Made by a program: the position numbers and the translations under genes | Assembly (NCBI GenBank): GCA_036479115.1 | Contig: JAZGFD010000085.1 | Span: 11,856-75,855 of the forward strand | Length of the DNA stretch: 64,000 nt | From: UBA7328 sp036479115 | Lineage (GTDB): Bacteria; Bacteroidota; Bacteroidia; Chitinophagales; Saprospiraceae | Reading direction: 5' to 3' | The notes under the pieces: model-generated | The model's input: the letters and a program-made list of their open reading frames with translations, nothing else | What the model was told of the DNA's origin: nothing | Databases searched by the model: none | Shown: positions 18,353 through 26,958 of the stretch, in pieces | Layout: every line of letters starts with the position of its first letter | How positions within the stretch are numbered: position 1 is the first letter of the stretch

Positions 18353-19612
18353 ATGTTGATTAGAACAAGTGTATTCAGAAGTTATGTCACCATATTAATC
18401 TCTTTATTAGTTTGTAATATAAATTTTGGTCAAGCCGATAAATTCTCTAAAGGGTACATTATCTTGACAAATGGGATACTCTCAAAGGTCAGATTAAAAA
18501 CCTTAGTGCACTTAGCCTTTTTGAATACGTAGTATTTAAAAAAAATAAAAATACTGCACCTAAAAATTATCACCCTGATGAAATTTCGCATTATTACTTT
18601 GGTAATTCAAATTATTATGAGTCAGATTCTGTGGCCTTTAGACATCCTTCATCGGGTATTTATTACAAGAAGTTATTTCTAAAAAAAACTTGTAAGAGGA
18701 AATATTGAATTATTTCGATTAGATTACCAGATCACTGACAACCCCACAATTCTTTATGAATATAACATGAAGTACTATTTTATTCGACAAAAAAAGAATA
18801 GCATAATGGTTGATTTACTGGAAAGTAACTTTAAAAGTAATTTGAATAAAATATTGAATAATGGGAAATGTATCATAGGTAAAGATTATAAGTACAATGA
18901 TGATGATCTATCCAATGTAATTTTGAAATATTCAAAATGTACAAATACTCAAAGCGAGAAGGTATATTCTAAAAGGCCAAAAAGAAAACTAAAAAAAGGT
19001 GTTAGTATTGGCATTGCCTCATCAAAATTTACAACCTGAAATAAGGCATTTGAAAACTTTGTGTCAAACCAAGGATTAGGTTATGACCTCAACTTTTTTA
19101 TTAACCCACAACTGCTAAGTTGGCTATCATTGAAAGGAGGAATTAATTATAAATTTAGAAATTTTAAAAGTTCCAAAGATTTTATTGTTTCTGAGTTTTA
19201 CGTTAACAAGGGGGAGTCTCTTAAACTAGAATCAAATATTAAAATAAATCAGATAGGCACATCTATACAACTCCAATCGTTTTATCAGGTTAATGATTTT
19301 TGAACTTATGTGATTTTGGGTGGCTATATGGGGTTTAATTTAAAAAACACAGCATATCTCGATAAAACTAAATTTGTACAAACAGACCAGGGAAGCGTAT
19401 TAGTAACTGATAGAATAGACCCATTTTTATCCAATGTAAATGAATTTGAAATAGGGTGGTCTATCGGAGGAGGTCTCGAGTATGCTTTAAATGGCAATCA
19501 CAGTATGTTTCTTGAAATTCAATATACCAAAGGAGCCAACAGTAATCAAAAAAGCAGTAAGTTTTATATCTCACAGAAAGCTGTTGTGCTATTGATTGGA
19601 GTTTCTTTTTAA
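18353..19612 (+). pseudogene. decayed outer-membrane beta-barrel protein gene
   Basis: From the ATG at 18353 the pieces join into a protein of about 415 residues: a signal peptide (MLIRTSVFRSYVTILISLLV), TNGDTLKGQI after a one-base deletion near 18,470, RGNIELFRLDYQITDNP after an extra A in an A-run near 18,690, then a C-terminal barrel ending KAVVLLIGVSF. Two in-frame TGA codons stand where Trp is expected (TT-stop-NKAFENF at 19,037; NDF-stop-TYVILGG at 19,301). The layout resembles the Bacteroidota porin-like OMPs whose N-terminus carries NGDTxKG. Two frameshifts plus two nonsense codons make a functional product unlikely. The window shows no intact paralogue. Confidence 0.75.
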
Positions 19613-19644
19613 TATCGCTCATTCCCCTCAAAGGCTATTAAATT

Positions 19645-19973
19645 GTGTCTGAACGGTAACTACTCAGGTGGAGCCAATTTTGGACACTAAAAGTTCTTTT
19701 TCTACTATTGGAGCTTTTTTTCGCGGTTGCTCTGCTATACCTCAAAAAATGAGCTTTATCTGGTAAAAAATATCACTTTTTTTACATCAAAAGTGCCCCC
19801 CTCCTGTGTAGTTAGTGTCTGATCGAAAACTCATCAAAATTAGAAATAGTTTTTTTGGCGATATTTAATTTTTTTTCAACTCGCTGATACTCCGGCATCA
19901 CAGAATATTAAAAAATGATAATATCATCTAAAATAATTAATTTTTGAAAATTATCTGTTTTCAGAGCGGACTC
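19645..19973 (+). repeat. family B element interrupted by a family A element
   Basis: The left end GTGTCTGAACG matches, reversed, the B right end seen at 37,138-37,147. After 11 bp the sequence is split by an A element (19,656-19,814), and the B sequence resumes with a second GTGTCTGATCG, then AAAACTCATCAAAATTAG, TTTTTGGCGATATTT, CGCTGATACTCCGGCATCAC and the right end GAGCGGACTC. Removing the insert and one GTGTCTGA(A/T)CG copy restores a B element of about 160 bp. Confidence 0.68.
19656..19814 (+). repeat. family A element nested in a family B element
   Basis: About 159 bp from GTAACTACTCAGGTGG to CTCCTGTGTAGTTA, with standard A internal blocks (GAGCCAATTTTGG, CTCTGCTATACC, AATGAGCTTTATCTGGTA). 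It is bounded by GTGTCTGAACG (19,645-19,655) and GTGTCTGATCG (19,815-19,825), an 11-bp direct repeat with one mismatch. It therefore landed in an older B copy. Confidence 0.75.
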
Positions 19974-20137
19974 AAAGTTCAACAAAAGTCTTTTTTCATT
20001 TTAAGATATTTCGGAGTCAAATTAAAATTATTCATTCACTTAAAATCACTATAGAGTCATCAAAGAGTATCCTTTAAATAATATTTGTGTGATACAAAAT
20101 CAAGTCTTTTTTACCCCCTCTAATTAAAAAGCCAATC

Positions 20138-20145
20138 TATATTTG
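20138..20145 (+). promoter_or_regulatory. candidate -7 promoter box for the oxidoreductase operon
   Basis: TATATTTG fits the Bacteroidota -7 box TAnnTTTG and lies 49 bp upstream of the ATG at 20195. It forms the centre of a small palindrome (GCCAA-TCTATA-TTTGGC, 20,131-20,147) that could be an operator. No good -33 TTG was found at the usual distance, so support is moderate. Confidence 0.35.
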
Positions 20146-20194
20146 GCTTATTCTCAATTAAGTGTAATATTTAGCCGAATAAAAGGTAAAATAC

Positions 20195-21994
20195 ATGAAG
20201 CCTACTGATACCAAAGACCCCGAATATTTTCATAAAGTAGTAGATTGCCAGCTTGCTTGCCCTGCTCATACTCCAGTACCTGAATATATACGACTTATAG
20301 CCCAAGAGAAATATACCGAAGCATACATGATCAATTGGGAATCAAATGTATTCCCCGGTATCCTCGGGAGAACGTGTGATCGCCCATGTGAACCTGCATG
20401 TCGAAGAGGCAGAATAGAAGAAGACCCTGTAGCAATTTGTAGATTGAAAAGAGTAGCAGCAGATAATAAAGGGGAGGTGAAAAGCCTAATGCCTAAAATC
20501 CCTAAAATTAAAAATGGAAAGAAAATAGCCCTTATCGGGGGTGGCCCTGCTTCACTAACGGTAGCTAGAGATTTGGCTCCTTTGGGTTATGAGATTGATC
20601 TGTATGATCAATGGAGTGGTGGTGGCGGAATGATGCGTACTCAAATACCTTCATTTAGGTTGCCAATAGAAGTGTTGGATGAAGAAGTGAATTATATCCT
20701 GGACATGAATATCAATACTCACTTTAACCACTTTGTAGATAGCATGAAGAGTATATTAGACAAAGATTACGATGCTATTTTAGTAGGAACAGGTGCGCCA
20801 AAAGGTAGAAATTTGAATATTGCTGGCAGAGAAGAAGCCGATGCTCATATCCATATTGGAATAGAATGGCTAGCAGGTGTAGCTTTTGAGCATATTAAAA
20901 AAATAGGTGAAAAAGTAATCGTTTTGGGGGGAGGAAATACAGCAATGGATTGTTGCCGTACTTCTAAAAGAATAGGAGGGAAAGAAGTAAATGTAGTGGT
21001 GAGAAGTGAATTTGAAAGAATGAAGGCATCATCGTGGGAAATAGAAGATGCCATGCATGAAGAAATAGTAATAACGAATAATAGGCCCCCTAAAGAATTT
21101 GTCATGGACAATGGTAAACTAAAGGGTGTCTTATTCGACAAAGTAAATGCAGAATATGATGAAAATGGAAAACGTACTCTTGTACCCACAGGGGAAGAAG
21201 AGTTTATTGAAGCCGATGATGTATTAATAGCAATAGGGCAAGACAATTCATTTCCTTGGATAGAAAGAGATTTGGGTATAGAGTTTGGCAAATGGAATTT
21301 ACCTGAACTTGATAAAGTAACGTATCAGTCTACTAATCCGAAAGTGTTTTTTGCAGGTGATGCTGCATTTGGACCTGAAAATGTGATTACAGCAGTAGCT
21401 CAAGGCCATCAAGCAGCCATCTCAATTGACCTGTTTTTGAAAGGAGAAGATGTAAATAAGAGACCCGCACCTAGAACTACTTTAAAAAGCCAAAAAATGG
21501 GCATCCACGAATGGATGTATGACAGCCCAGTAGTAGATGATATTAGGTATAAAGTGCCTCATGCTGATAAAAAGAAGGCGCTCACAGATAGAAAGGTGGA
21601 AGTTGAACTTGGTTTCGATGGTTTGATAGGATTTAAGGAAGCCCAAAGATGCCTTAATTGTGATGTACAGACAGTTTTTAATACTGATAGATGCATTGAG
21701 TGCGATGCTTGCATGGACATTTGCCCTACCAGTTGTATCACTTTTACAGAAAATGGTGAAGAAGGAGAATTAAGAACAAGGCTCAAAGCTCCTGCGGAAA
21801 ACCTTTCTCAAGATCTTTATGTATCTGATGTGTTGCCTACAAAAAGAGTGATGGTAAAGGATGAAGATGTGTGTGTGCATTGTGGATTATGCGCAGAGCG
21901 TTGCCCTACGGCAGCATGGGATATGCAGATGTTTTTTTATAATGTCACAAAATCATGTAGTGATGAACTGACCGAAGCGGCTATGGTGGTCTAA
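20195..21994 (+). CDS. NAD(P)H-dependent FAD/Fe-S oxidoreductase (GltD/NfnB-like) with C-terminal ferredoxin domain
   Basis: 599 aa, cytoplasmic. Cys-rich N-terminal domain (C18, C22, C61, C65, C69, C82) of the glutamate-synthase-beta type; FAD-binding GGGPAS (115-120); NADPH-binding GGGNTA (245-250); GDAAFGPENVITAVAQG near 395-411; and two C-terminal [4Fe-4S] motifs, CIECDACMDICP (500-511) and CVHCGLCAERCP (560-571). It heads an operon with the two subunits of a 2-oxoacid:ferredoxin oxidoreductase (58-bp and 54-bp gaps) and most likely passes electrons between NAD(P)H and the ferredoxin clusters of that complex. The glutamate synthase large subunit is absent, so a role in glutamate synthesis is unlikely. 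Confidence 0.88.
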   Translation: MKPTDTKDPEYFHKVVDCQLACPAHTPVPEYIRLIAQEKYTEAYMINWESNVFPGILGRTCDRPCEPACRRGRIEEDPVAICRLKRVAADNKGEVKSLMPKIPKIKNGKKIALIGGGPASLTVARDLAPLGYEIDLYDQWSGGGGMMRTQIPSFRLPIEVLDEEVNYILDMNINTHFNHFVDSMKSILDKDYDAILVGTGAPKGRNLNIAGREEADAHIHIGIEWLAGVAFEHIKKIGEKVIVLGGGNTAMDCCRTSKRIGGKEVNVVVRSEFERMKASSWEIEDAMHEEIVITNNRPPKEFVMDNGKLKGVLFDKVNAEYDENGKRTLVPTGEEEFIEADDVLIAIGQDNSFPWIERDLGIEFGKWNLPELDKVTYQSTNPKVFFAGDAAFGPENVITAVAQGHQAAISIDLFLKGEDVNKRPAPRTTLKSQKMGIHEWMYDSPVVDDIRYKVPHADKKKALTDRKVEVELGFDGLIGFKEAQRCLNCDVQTVFNTDRCIECDACMDICPTSCITFTENGEEGELRTRLKAPAENLSQDLYVSDVLPTKRVMVKDEDVCVHCGLCAERCPTAAWDMQMFFYNVTKSCSDELTEAAMVV

Positions 21995-22052
21995 GAAGAA
22001 GTGAATTTACCGCAAAAATAGAATTTGATTCAAATAATAGAAGTACAATACA

Positions 22053-23885
22053 ATGAGGAGTAAGGATACTCAAATCTTGGTGAATGATTTCGTAATTCGT
22101 TTTGCTAATGTAAACGGCACAGGATCGGCTAGTGCGAATGGGCTTTTCGCAAAAGCAATCTTCAGAAGTGGAGTGCCTATGGCTCCTAAGAATATTTTTC
22201 CATCAAATATACAAGGACTACCTACTTGGTATGAAGTGAGAGTAAGTGAAAAAGGATATCTGGGCAGGAGAGAAAATATAGACATAATGGTAGGAGTAAA
22301 CCCTCAAAGTTTTAGAGAAGATGTAGAAAATATAGTTAGTGGTGGGTATTTAGTTTATGATAATTCGAGACAGCTCCACTCGGAGTTTTTACGAGATGAT
22401 ATCCAAATGTTGGCCATTCCTATGATGCAATTGAGTATGGATCATTTTGAGGAGCCAAGGCTTCAACAGCTATTTAAAAATATTATTTACCTAGGAGCTG
22501 TGGTTGCACTTTTAAATATAGATATCGAGATAGTGAGGACATTGATAGAAGAACAATTCTCCAATAAACCCAAGCTAATACCTCCTAATTTCAAGGCTCT
22601 TGCAGTAGGGTACGATTTTGCAAAAGAAAATCTAAATTGCCCTCTTAATATTAGGGTGCAAAAGAGAGATTTAATAGGAGATAAAATCTTAATAGAAGGC
22701 AATGAAGCTACTGGTCTTGGTGCTGTATATGGAGGGGCTACTATGATGGCTTGGTATCCTATTACGCCTTCCACATCAGTGGCAAAAGCCTATGAAAAAC
22801 ATGGTAACATCCTATTAATAGAAAAAGAAACAGGCAAAAAGAAATTTGCTTTTGTACAAGCAGAGGATGAACTCGCAGCTATAGGCATGGTAATAGGAGC
22901 GGCATGGAATGGAGTAAGGGCATTTACTTCTACCAGTGGGGCTGGTGTGTCTCTTATGAATGAATTTATTGGTTTGGCATACTTTGCCGAAATACCAGTT
23001 TTTTTGGTCAATGTACAGAGAGGCGGCCCTTCTACAGGGATGCCTACTCGTACCCAACAAGGAGACATGATGTCTACAGCATATGCCTCTCATGGAGATA
23101 CAAAACACATATTGTTAATACCAAGTACTCCCAATGAGTGTTTTGAAATGTCGTCATTGGGATTAGATTTGGCTGATCGTTTTCAAACTCCAGTTATGCT
23201 TATGTCAGATTTGGACTTGGGTATGAATGAACATATTACAGAGCCCCTTAAATGGGATAAAAACCGTAAATACGATAGAGGCAAAGTGCTGAGTGCTAAT
23301 GATTTAGAACAGCCTAACTTAGATTGGGGCAGATACCTCGATGTGGATGGTGATGGGATATGCTACCGTACGATACCTGGGACTCACCCATCTAAAGGGG
23401 GATATTTTACCAGAGGCACATCTAGAGATGAATATGCTAAATATTCAGAGAAAGGCGAAGTGTATCAACGCAATGTAGATCGACTTACATTAAAGTGGAA
23501 AACAGCGAAAGAAAAGGTGCCAAAACCAGAATTTTACCAAAAAACCAATGAAGGGAAACATGGCCTAATTTTTTATGGCACCACAGCCTATCCAGCTGCA
23601 GAGGTTATGGACATATTTATTGCAGCGGGTATAACTATGGATTCTATGCGATTGAGAGCATTTCCGTTTGGATCAGAAGTGGAAAGTTTTATTGATGACC
23701 ATGAAGAGCTTTTCGTTATAGAGCAAAATAAAGACGGTCAAATGCGTTCGATGATTATCAATGAGCTTGATATTAACCCAAAAAAGTTGATACCCATTCT
23801 GAATTACGATGGGTATCCTATTACTGCCGGCTATATTTTTGATAAGATCAATGAACATTTGAGTATCAACGAATTAGTGAAATGA
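22053..23885 (+). CDS. korA: 2-oxoacid:ferredoxin oxidoreductase, fused gamma-alpha subunit (probably 2-oxoglutarate)
   Basis: 610 aa. Residues about 1-190 are the gamma domain (VRFANVNGTGSASANGLFAK in the plus frame starts with FVIRFANVNGTG); about 215-610 the alpha (pyrimidine-binding) domain, with GGATMMAWYPITPSTSVA, EDELAAIGMVIGAAWNG, TSTSGAGVSLMNEFIGLAYF and RGGPSTGMPTRTQQGD. The fused gamma-alpha form is typical of 2-oxoglutarate synthases (KorA). With KorB it interconverts 2-oxoglutarate + CoA with succinyl-CoA + CO2 using ferredoxin. Which 2-oxoacid is used cannot be proved from sequence; a 2-oxoisovalerate enzyme is the alternative. It ends in TGA. Confidence 0.85.
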   Translation: MRSKDTQILVNDFVIRFANVNGTGSASANGLFAKAIFRSGVPMAPKNIFPSNIQGLPTWYEVRVSEKGYLGRRENIDIMVGVNPQSFREDVENIVSGGYLVYDNSRQLHSEFLRDDIQMLAIPMMQLSMDHFEEPRLQQLFKNIIYLGAVVALLNIDIEIVRTLIEEQFSNKPKLIPPNFKALAVGYDFAKENLNCPLNIRVQKRDLIGDKILIEGNEATGLGAVYGGATMMAWYPITPSTSVAKAYEKHGNILLIEKETGKKKFAFVQAEDELAAIGMVIGAAWNGVRAFTSTSGAGVSLMNEFIGLAYFAEIPVFLVNVQRGGPSTGMPTRTQQGDMMSTAYASHGDTKHILLIPSTPNECFEMSSLGLDLADRFQTPVMLMSDLDLGMNEHITEPLKWDKNRKYDRGKVLSANDLEQPNLDWGRYLDVDGDGICYRTIPGTHPSKGGYFTRGTSRDEYAKYSEKGEVYQRNVDRLTLKWKTAKEKVPKPEFYQKTNEGKHGLIFYGTTAYPAAEVMDIFIAAGITMDSMRLRAFPFGSEVESFIDDHEELFVIEQNKDGQMRSMIINELDINPKKLIPILNYDGYPITAGYIFDKINEHLSINELVK

Positions 23886-23939
23886 ACAACGCATCGATAC
23901 TATGTTTATCAATTAACAAATCACCAAACATCTGAAAAA

Positions 23940-24998
23940 ATGAGTTTTTTAAAACCATCATTCGTCCATCCAGCATCACCTCGCAATGACGTGGGTTTTC
24001 TAAAAAGGGATTATGAAGGAGCCATTTCTACTCTGTGTGCAGGATGTGGCCATGATTCTATCAGCGCTTCTATTGTAGAGGCATGTTTTGAGCTCAATAT
24101 TGAGCCTCATCTTTTGGCCAAATTGTCGGGGATAGGATGCTCCAGTAAGACACCTACTTATTTTATGAGTAATTCTCATGGCTTTAATACCGTGCATGGG
24201 AGAATGCCTAGTGTTGCGACTGGGGCTAACTTAGGAAATAAAGAATTAATCTATTTGGGTGTTTCTGGTGATGGTGATACTGCTTCTATTGGTATGGGGC
24301 AGTTTGTACATGTGATACGTCGCAACCTTAATATGACTTACATTGTCATGAATAATGGCTGTTATGGTCTCACCAAAGGTCAAGACAGCGCCACTGCTGA
24401 TTTTGGATCAATGAGTAAATCGGGTGGGGGAGTAAGCACGCCATATCAGGCTATTGACTTAGTAGGGATGGCTTTAGAGCTAAATGCTAGTTTTGTGGCC
24501 CGGAGTTTTAGTGGTGATAAGCAGCAATTGGTACCATTGCTTAAAGCCGCCCTGTCACACCAGGGTTTTTCATTTATTGATATCATTTCTCCTTGTGTCA
24601 CTTTTAATAATAACAAAGGATCAACTAAGGCATACGATTATGTAAGAGATCACATAGAAGTAACTGGGAAGATGGATTTTGTGCCTGTGGAAAAAGAGAT
24701 TACTGTGGATTACAATGCCGGTACTAATAAAGTGGTAGAATTATTTGACAATACAAAATTGAGCCTCCAAAAACTTGCTGAAGATTGGGATCCAACGGAT
24801 ATTTTTTCTGCAAAAGCCAAATTAGAAGAGACTAAAAAGCAAGGAAATTACCTTACTGGATTAATCTATATTAATCCTGAATCGAAAGATTTTCATAATA
24901 TTCTTAATACGGTAGACAAGCCATTGAATAAACTAGATGAAAATGATTTGTACCCTGGCGATGGGGTTTTGAATGAGATAAATCAAAGATTTAGATAG
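23940..24998 (+). CDS. korB: 2-oxoacid:ferredoxin oxidoreductase, beta (TPP-binding) subunit
   Basis: 352 aa. CAGCGH (33-38) and C67 supply cluster ligands; the thiamine diphosphate motif runs from GDGD (110-113) to NNGCYGLTKGQ (138-148), the form usual in KorB. Length agrees with the beta subunit of two-subunit enzymes, where the clusters for ferredoxin exchange may be supplied by a partner; the preceding Fe-S flavoprotein is the likely one. It is third in the operon, 54 bp after korA, and its stop lies 5 bp from the stop of the convergent carboxylase gene, leaving almost no room for a separate terminator. Confidence 0.88.
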   Translation: MSFLKPSFVHPASPRNDVGFLKRDYEGAISTLCAGCGHDSISASIVEACFELNIEPHLLAKLSGIGCSSKTPTYFMSNSHGFNTVHGRMPSVATGANLGNKELIYLGVSGDGDTASIGMGQFVHVIRRNLNMTYIVMNNGCYGLTKGQDSATADFGSMSKSGGGVSTPYQAIDLVGMALELNASFVARSFSGDKQQLVPLLKAALSHQGFSFIDIISPCVTFNNNKGSTKAYDYVRDHIEVTGKMDFVPVEKEITVDYNAGTNKVVELFDNTKLSLQKLAEDWDPTDIFSAKAKLEETKKQGNYLTGLIYINPESKDFHNILNTVDKPLNKLDENDLYPGDGVLNEINQRFR

Positions 24999-25003
24999 CA
25001 CTC

Positions 25004-26542
25004 TTACAGAGGAATATTGCCATGTTTTTTCTTAGGGATGCTTACCGCTTTATTTTCTAACATAGCAAACGCTTTGATAAGTTTTCTTCTGGTATCCTTG
25101 GGCATGATGACCTCATCAATGAAGCCCCTCTCGGCAGCTGTATATGGATTGGCAAATTTATCAGCGTAATCTTGTTCCTTTTGCTTTAATGTCTCTTCTG
25201 GTTTCTTTGAGGCTCTGATCTCTTTGCTAAAAATTATCTCACTGGCTCCTTTGGCGCCCATTACTGCGATTTCTGCTGATGGCCATGCAAAATTCATATC
25301 TGATCCGATGTGTTTACTATTCATGACATCATATGCTCCGCCATAAGCCTTCCTTGTTATTACTGATACACGTGGTACTGTTGCTTCGCTCAAAGCATAT
25401 AGCAATTTTGCTCCATTTGTAATGATGGCATTCCATTCTTGATCGGTTCCAGGTAAAAATCCTGGCACATCTACCAATACCAGTAACGGAATATTAAAGC
25501 AATCACAAAATCGCGTAAACCTAGCCGCTTTTTTTGAGCTATTCACATCAAGGCATCCTGCTAAATTCATTGGCTGATTGGCCACGATACCAATACTCCT
25601 TCCTGCTAACCTTGAGAAGCCAACCACAATATTTTGAGCATAATCTTTATGTATTTCAAAGAAAGAATCAGTATCGGATATCCCTGCTATGACCGCCCTC
25701 ATATCATAAGGTTGATTGGCACTTTCTGGTACTATATCCTCTAGTTCTATTCTTATTTCCTCTTTTATCTCAAAAGGAATTTTCATAGGACTTTCCTCAC
25801 AATTTTGGGGCATAAAACTCAATAATCTTTTCACCTTAGTGATACAATCTATATCATTAGAAGAAGTAAGATGGGCCACTCCTGATTTAGTAGTATGTGC
25901 TGATGCTCCTCCTAACTCTTCTGAGGTTACCTCTTCATTTGTTACAGTTTTGACCACATTTGGCCCTGTTACAAACATGTAACTAGAACCTTCTACCATT
26001 ATGGTAAAATCAGTCATTGCTGGAGAATAAACGGCTCCCCCCGCACATGGCCCCATAATGGCGCTGATCTGAGGTATAACTCCAGAAGCCATTACGTTTT
26101 TATAAAATATATCAGCATACCCTCCCAGCGATCTTACCCCTTCTTGTATACGTGCTCCACCACTATCATTAAGACCTATTAAAGGCGCTCCTACCTTCAT
26201 CGCTAAGTCCATTATTTTACATATTTTTTCGGCATGGGTTTCTGATAATGAGCCACCGAAGACTGTAAAGTCTTGAGCAAAAACATAAACCAATCTGCTA
26301 TCCACAGTGCCATATCCTGTTACTACTCCATCTCCATAATACTTCTGGTCGGCCATGCCAAAGTCAGTGGTTCTGTGCGTAACAAGAATCCCAATTTCTT
26401 CAAAAGAGCCTTCGTCCATAAGAAAATGAATACGTTCTCTGGCCGTGAGTTTTCCCTTATTATGTTGCTTTTCTATTCTTGCCTTACCTCCTCCTAGTTT
26501 AGCGAGCTTTATCTTATCATTTAATATATTAATGTTGCTCAT
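25004..26542 (-). CDS. pccB: propionyl-CoA carboxylase, beta (carboxyltransferase) subunit
   Basis: 512 aa from the ATG at 26542 (MSNINILNDK). An upstream extension to 26614 would run into the epimerase coding region, and the inner ATG shares one base with the epimerase stop (TAATG), a coupled arrangement. N-domain features include GKLTARERI, FAQDFTVFGGSLSETHAEKI and GGARIQEGV; the C-domain has DVPGFLPGTDQEWNAII and AYGGAYDVM. It transfers carboxyl from biotin to propionyl-CoA. The paired epimerase, mutase and biotin proteins make propionyl-CoA the likely substrate rather than methylcrotonyl-CoA. It is the last gene of the six-gene minus-strand operon. Confidence 0.92.
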   Translation of the reverse strand: MSNINILNDKIKLAKLGGGKARIEKQHNKGKLTARERIHFLMDEGSFEEIGILVTHRTTDFGMADQKYYGDGVVTGYGTVDSRLVYVFAQDFTVFGGSLSETHAEKICKIMDLAMKVGAPLIGLNDSGGARIQEGVRSLGGYADIFYKNVMASGVIPQISAIMGPCAGGAVYSPAMTDFTIMVEGSSYMFVTGPNVVKTVTNEEVTSEELGGASAHTTKSGVAHLTSSNDIDCITKVKRLLSFMPQNCEESPMKIPFEIKEEIRIELEDIVPESANQPYDMRAVIAGISDTDSFFEIHKDYAQNIVVGFSRLAGRSIGIVANQPMNLAGCLDVNSSKKAARFTRFCDCFNIPLLVLVDVPGFLPGTDQEWNAIITNGAKLLYALSEATVPRVSVITRKAYGGAYDVMNSKHIGSDMNFAWPSAEIAVMGAKGASEIIFSKEIRASKKPEETLKQKEQDYADKFANPYTAAERGFIDEVIMPKDTRRKLIKAFAMLENKAVSIPKKKHGNIPL

Positions 26543-26958
26543 TATTTCTTTATACTTTGGCATAATTCTACTAATACTCCATTTGCTGTTTTGGGATGTA
26601 CAAAACAAACCCATTTGTTGTCAGCGCCTCTTTTAGGTTCAATATTTAAAAGCTCAAAACCTTCTTTTTTCAGCCTCTTCATCTCCGCTCTGATGTCTTC
26701 CACTTCAAAGGCGATGTGATGTATTCCTTCTCCTCTTTTTTCAATAAAATTGTCAATAGCACTGCCTTCTTTTATAGATTGTACCAATTCTACTTTTGAT
26801 TCTCCTGTCTGAAAAAAACTTGTAATTACACCTTCTGATTCTACCTCTTCTATTTTGTAATGTGCTTTTCCTAAAAGATGGTAAAACAAGTTATTGCTTG
26901 TATTTACATCCTTTACAGCGATTCCTATATGATCTATTTTTAATGTTTTCTTACCCAA
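26542..26958 (-). CDS. mce: methylmalonyl-CoA epimerase
   Basis: 138 aa, VOC-fold protein. IDHIGIAVKD near the start provides the first metal histidine, GIHHIAFEVED the central one, and NGVLVELCQ near the end the glutamate. The family racemises (2S)- to (2R)-methylmalonyl-CoA, linking the carboxylase product to the mutase substrate. It overlaps the mutase large subunit by 8 bp upstream and pccB by 1 bp downstream, so translation is probably coupled across the three genes. Confidence 0.92.
   Translation of the reverse strand: MGKKTLKIDHIGIAVKDVNTSNNLFYHLLGKAHYKIEEVESEGVITSFFQTGESKVELVQSIKEGSAIDNFIEKRGEGIHHIAFEVEDIRAEMKRLKKEGFELLNIEPKRGADNKWVCFVHPKTANGVLVELCQSIKK

Noticed and set aside
8709..19612. 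Possible reassignment of TGA to Trp, since several decayed genes have TGA at Trp-like positions
   Set aside because: Many intact genes in the window end in TGA at the normal family length (ATPase at 10,643, HlyD, korA, the dehydrogenase, lpxD) and use TGG for Trp. The TGAs are simple decay, accompanied by frameshifts and other stops.
20195..21994. Glutamate synthase small subunit
   Set aside because: No large subunit nearby, and two extra [4Fe-4S] motifs plus an operon with the 2-oxoacid oxidoreductase argue for a different partner.
26543..26614. N-terminal extension of the carboxylase beta subunit
   Set aside because: It would read through the epimerase coding sequence; the inner ATG overlapping the epimerase stop gives the family-typical start.
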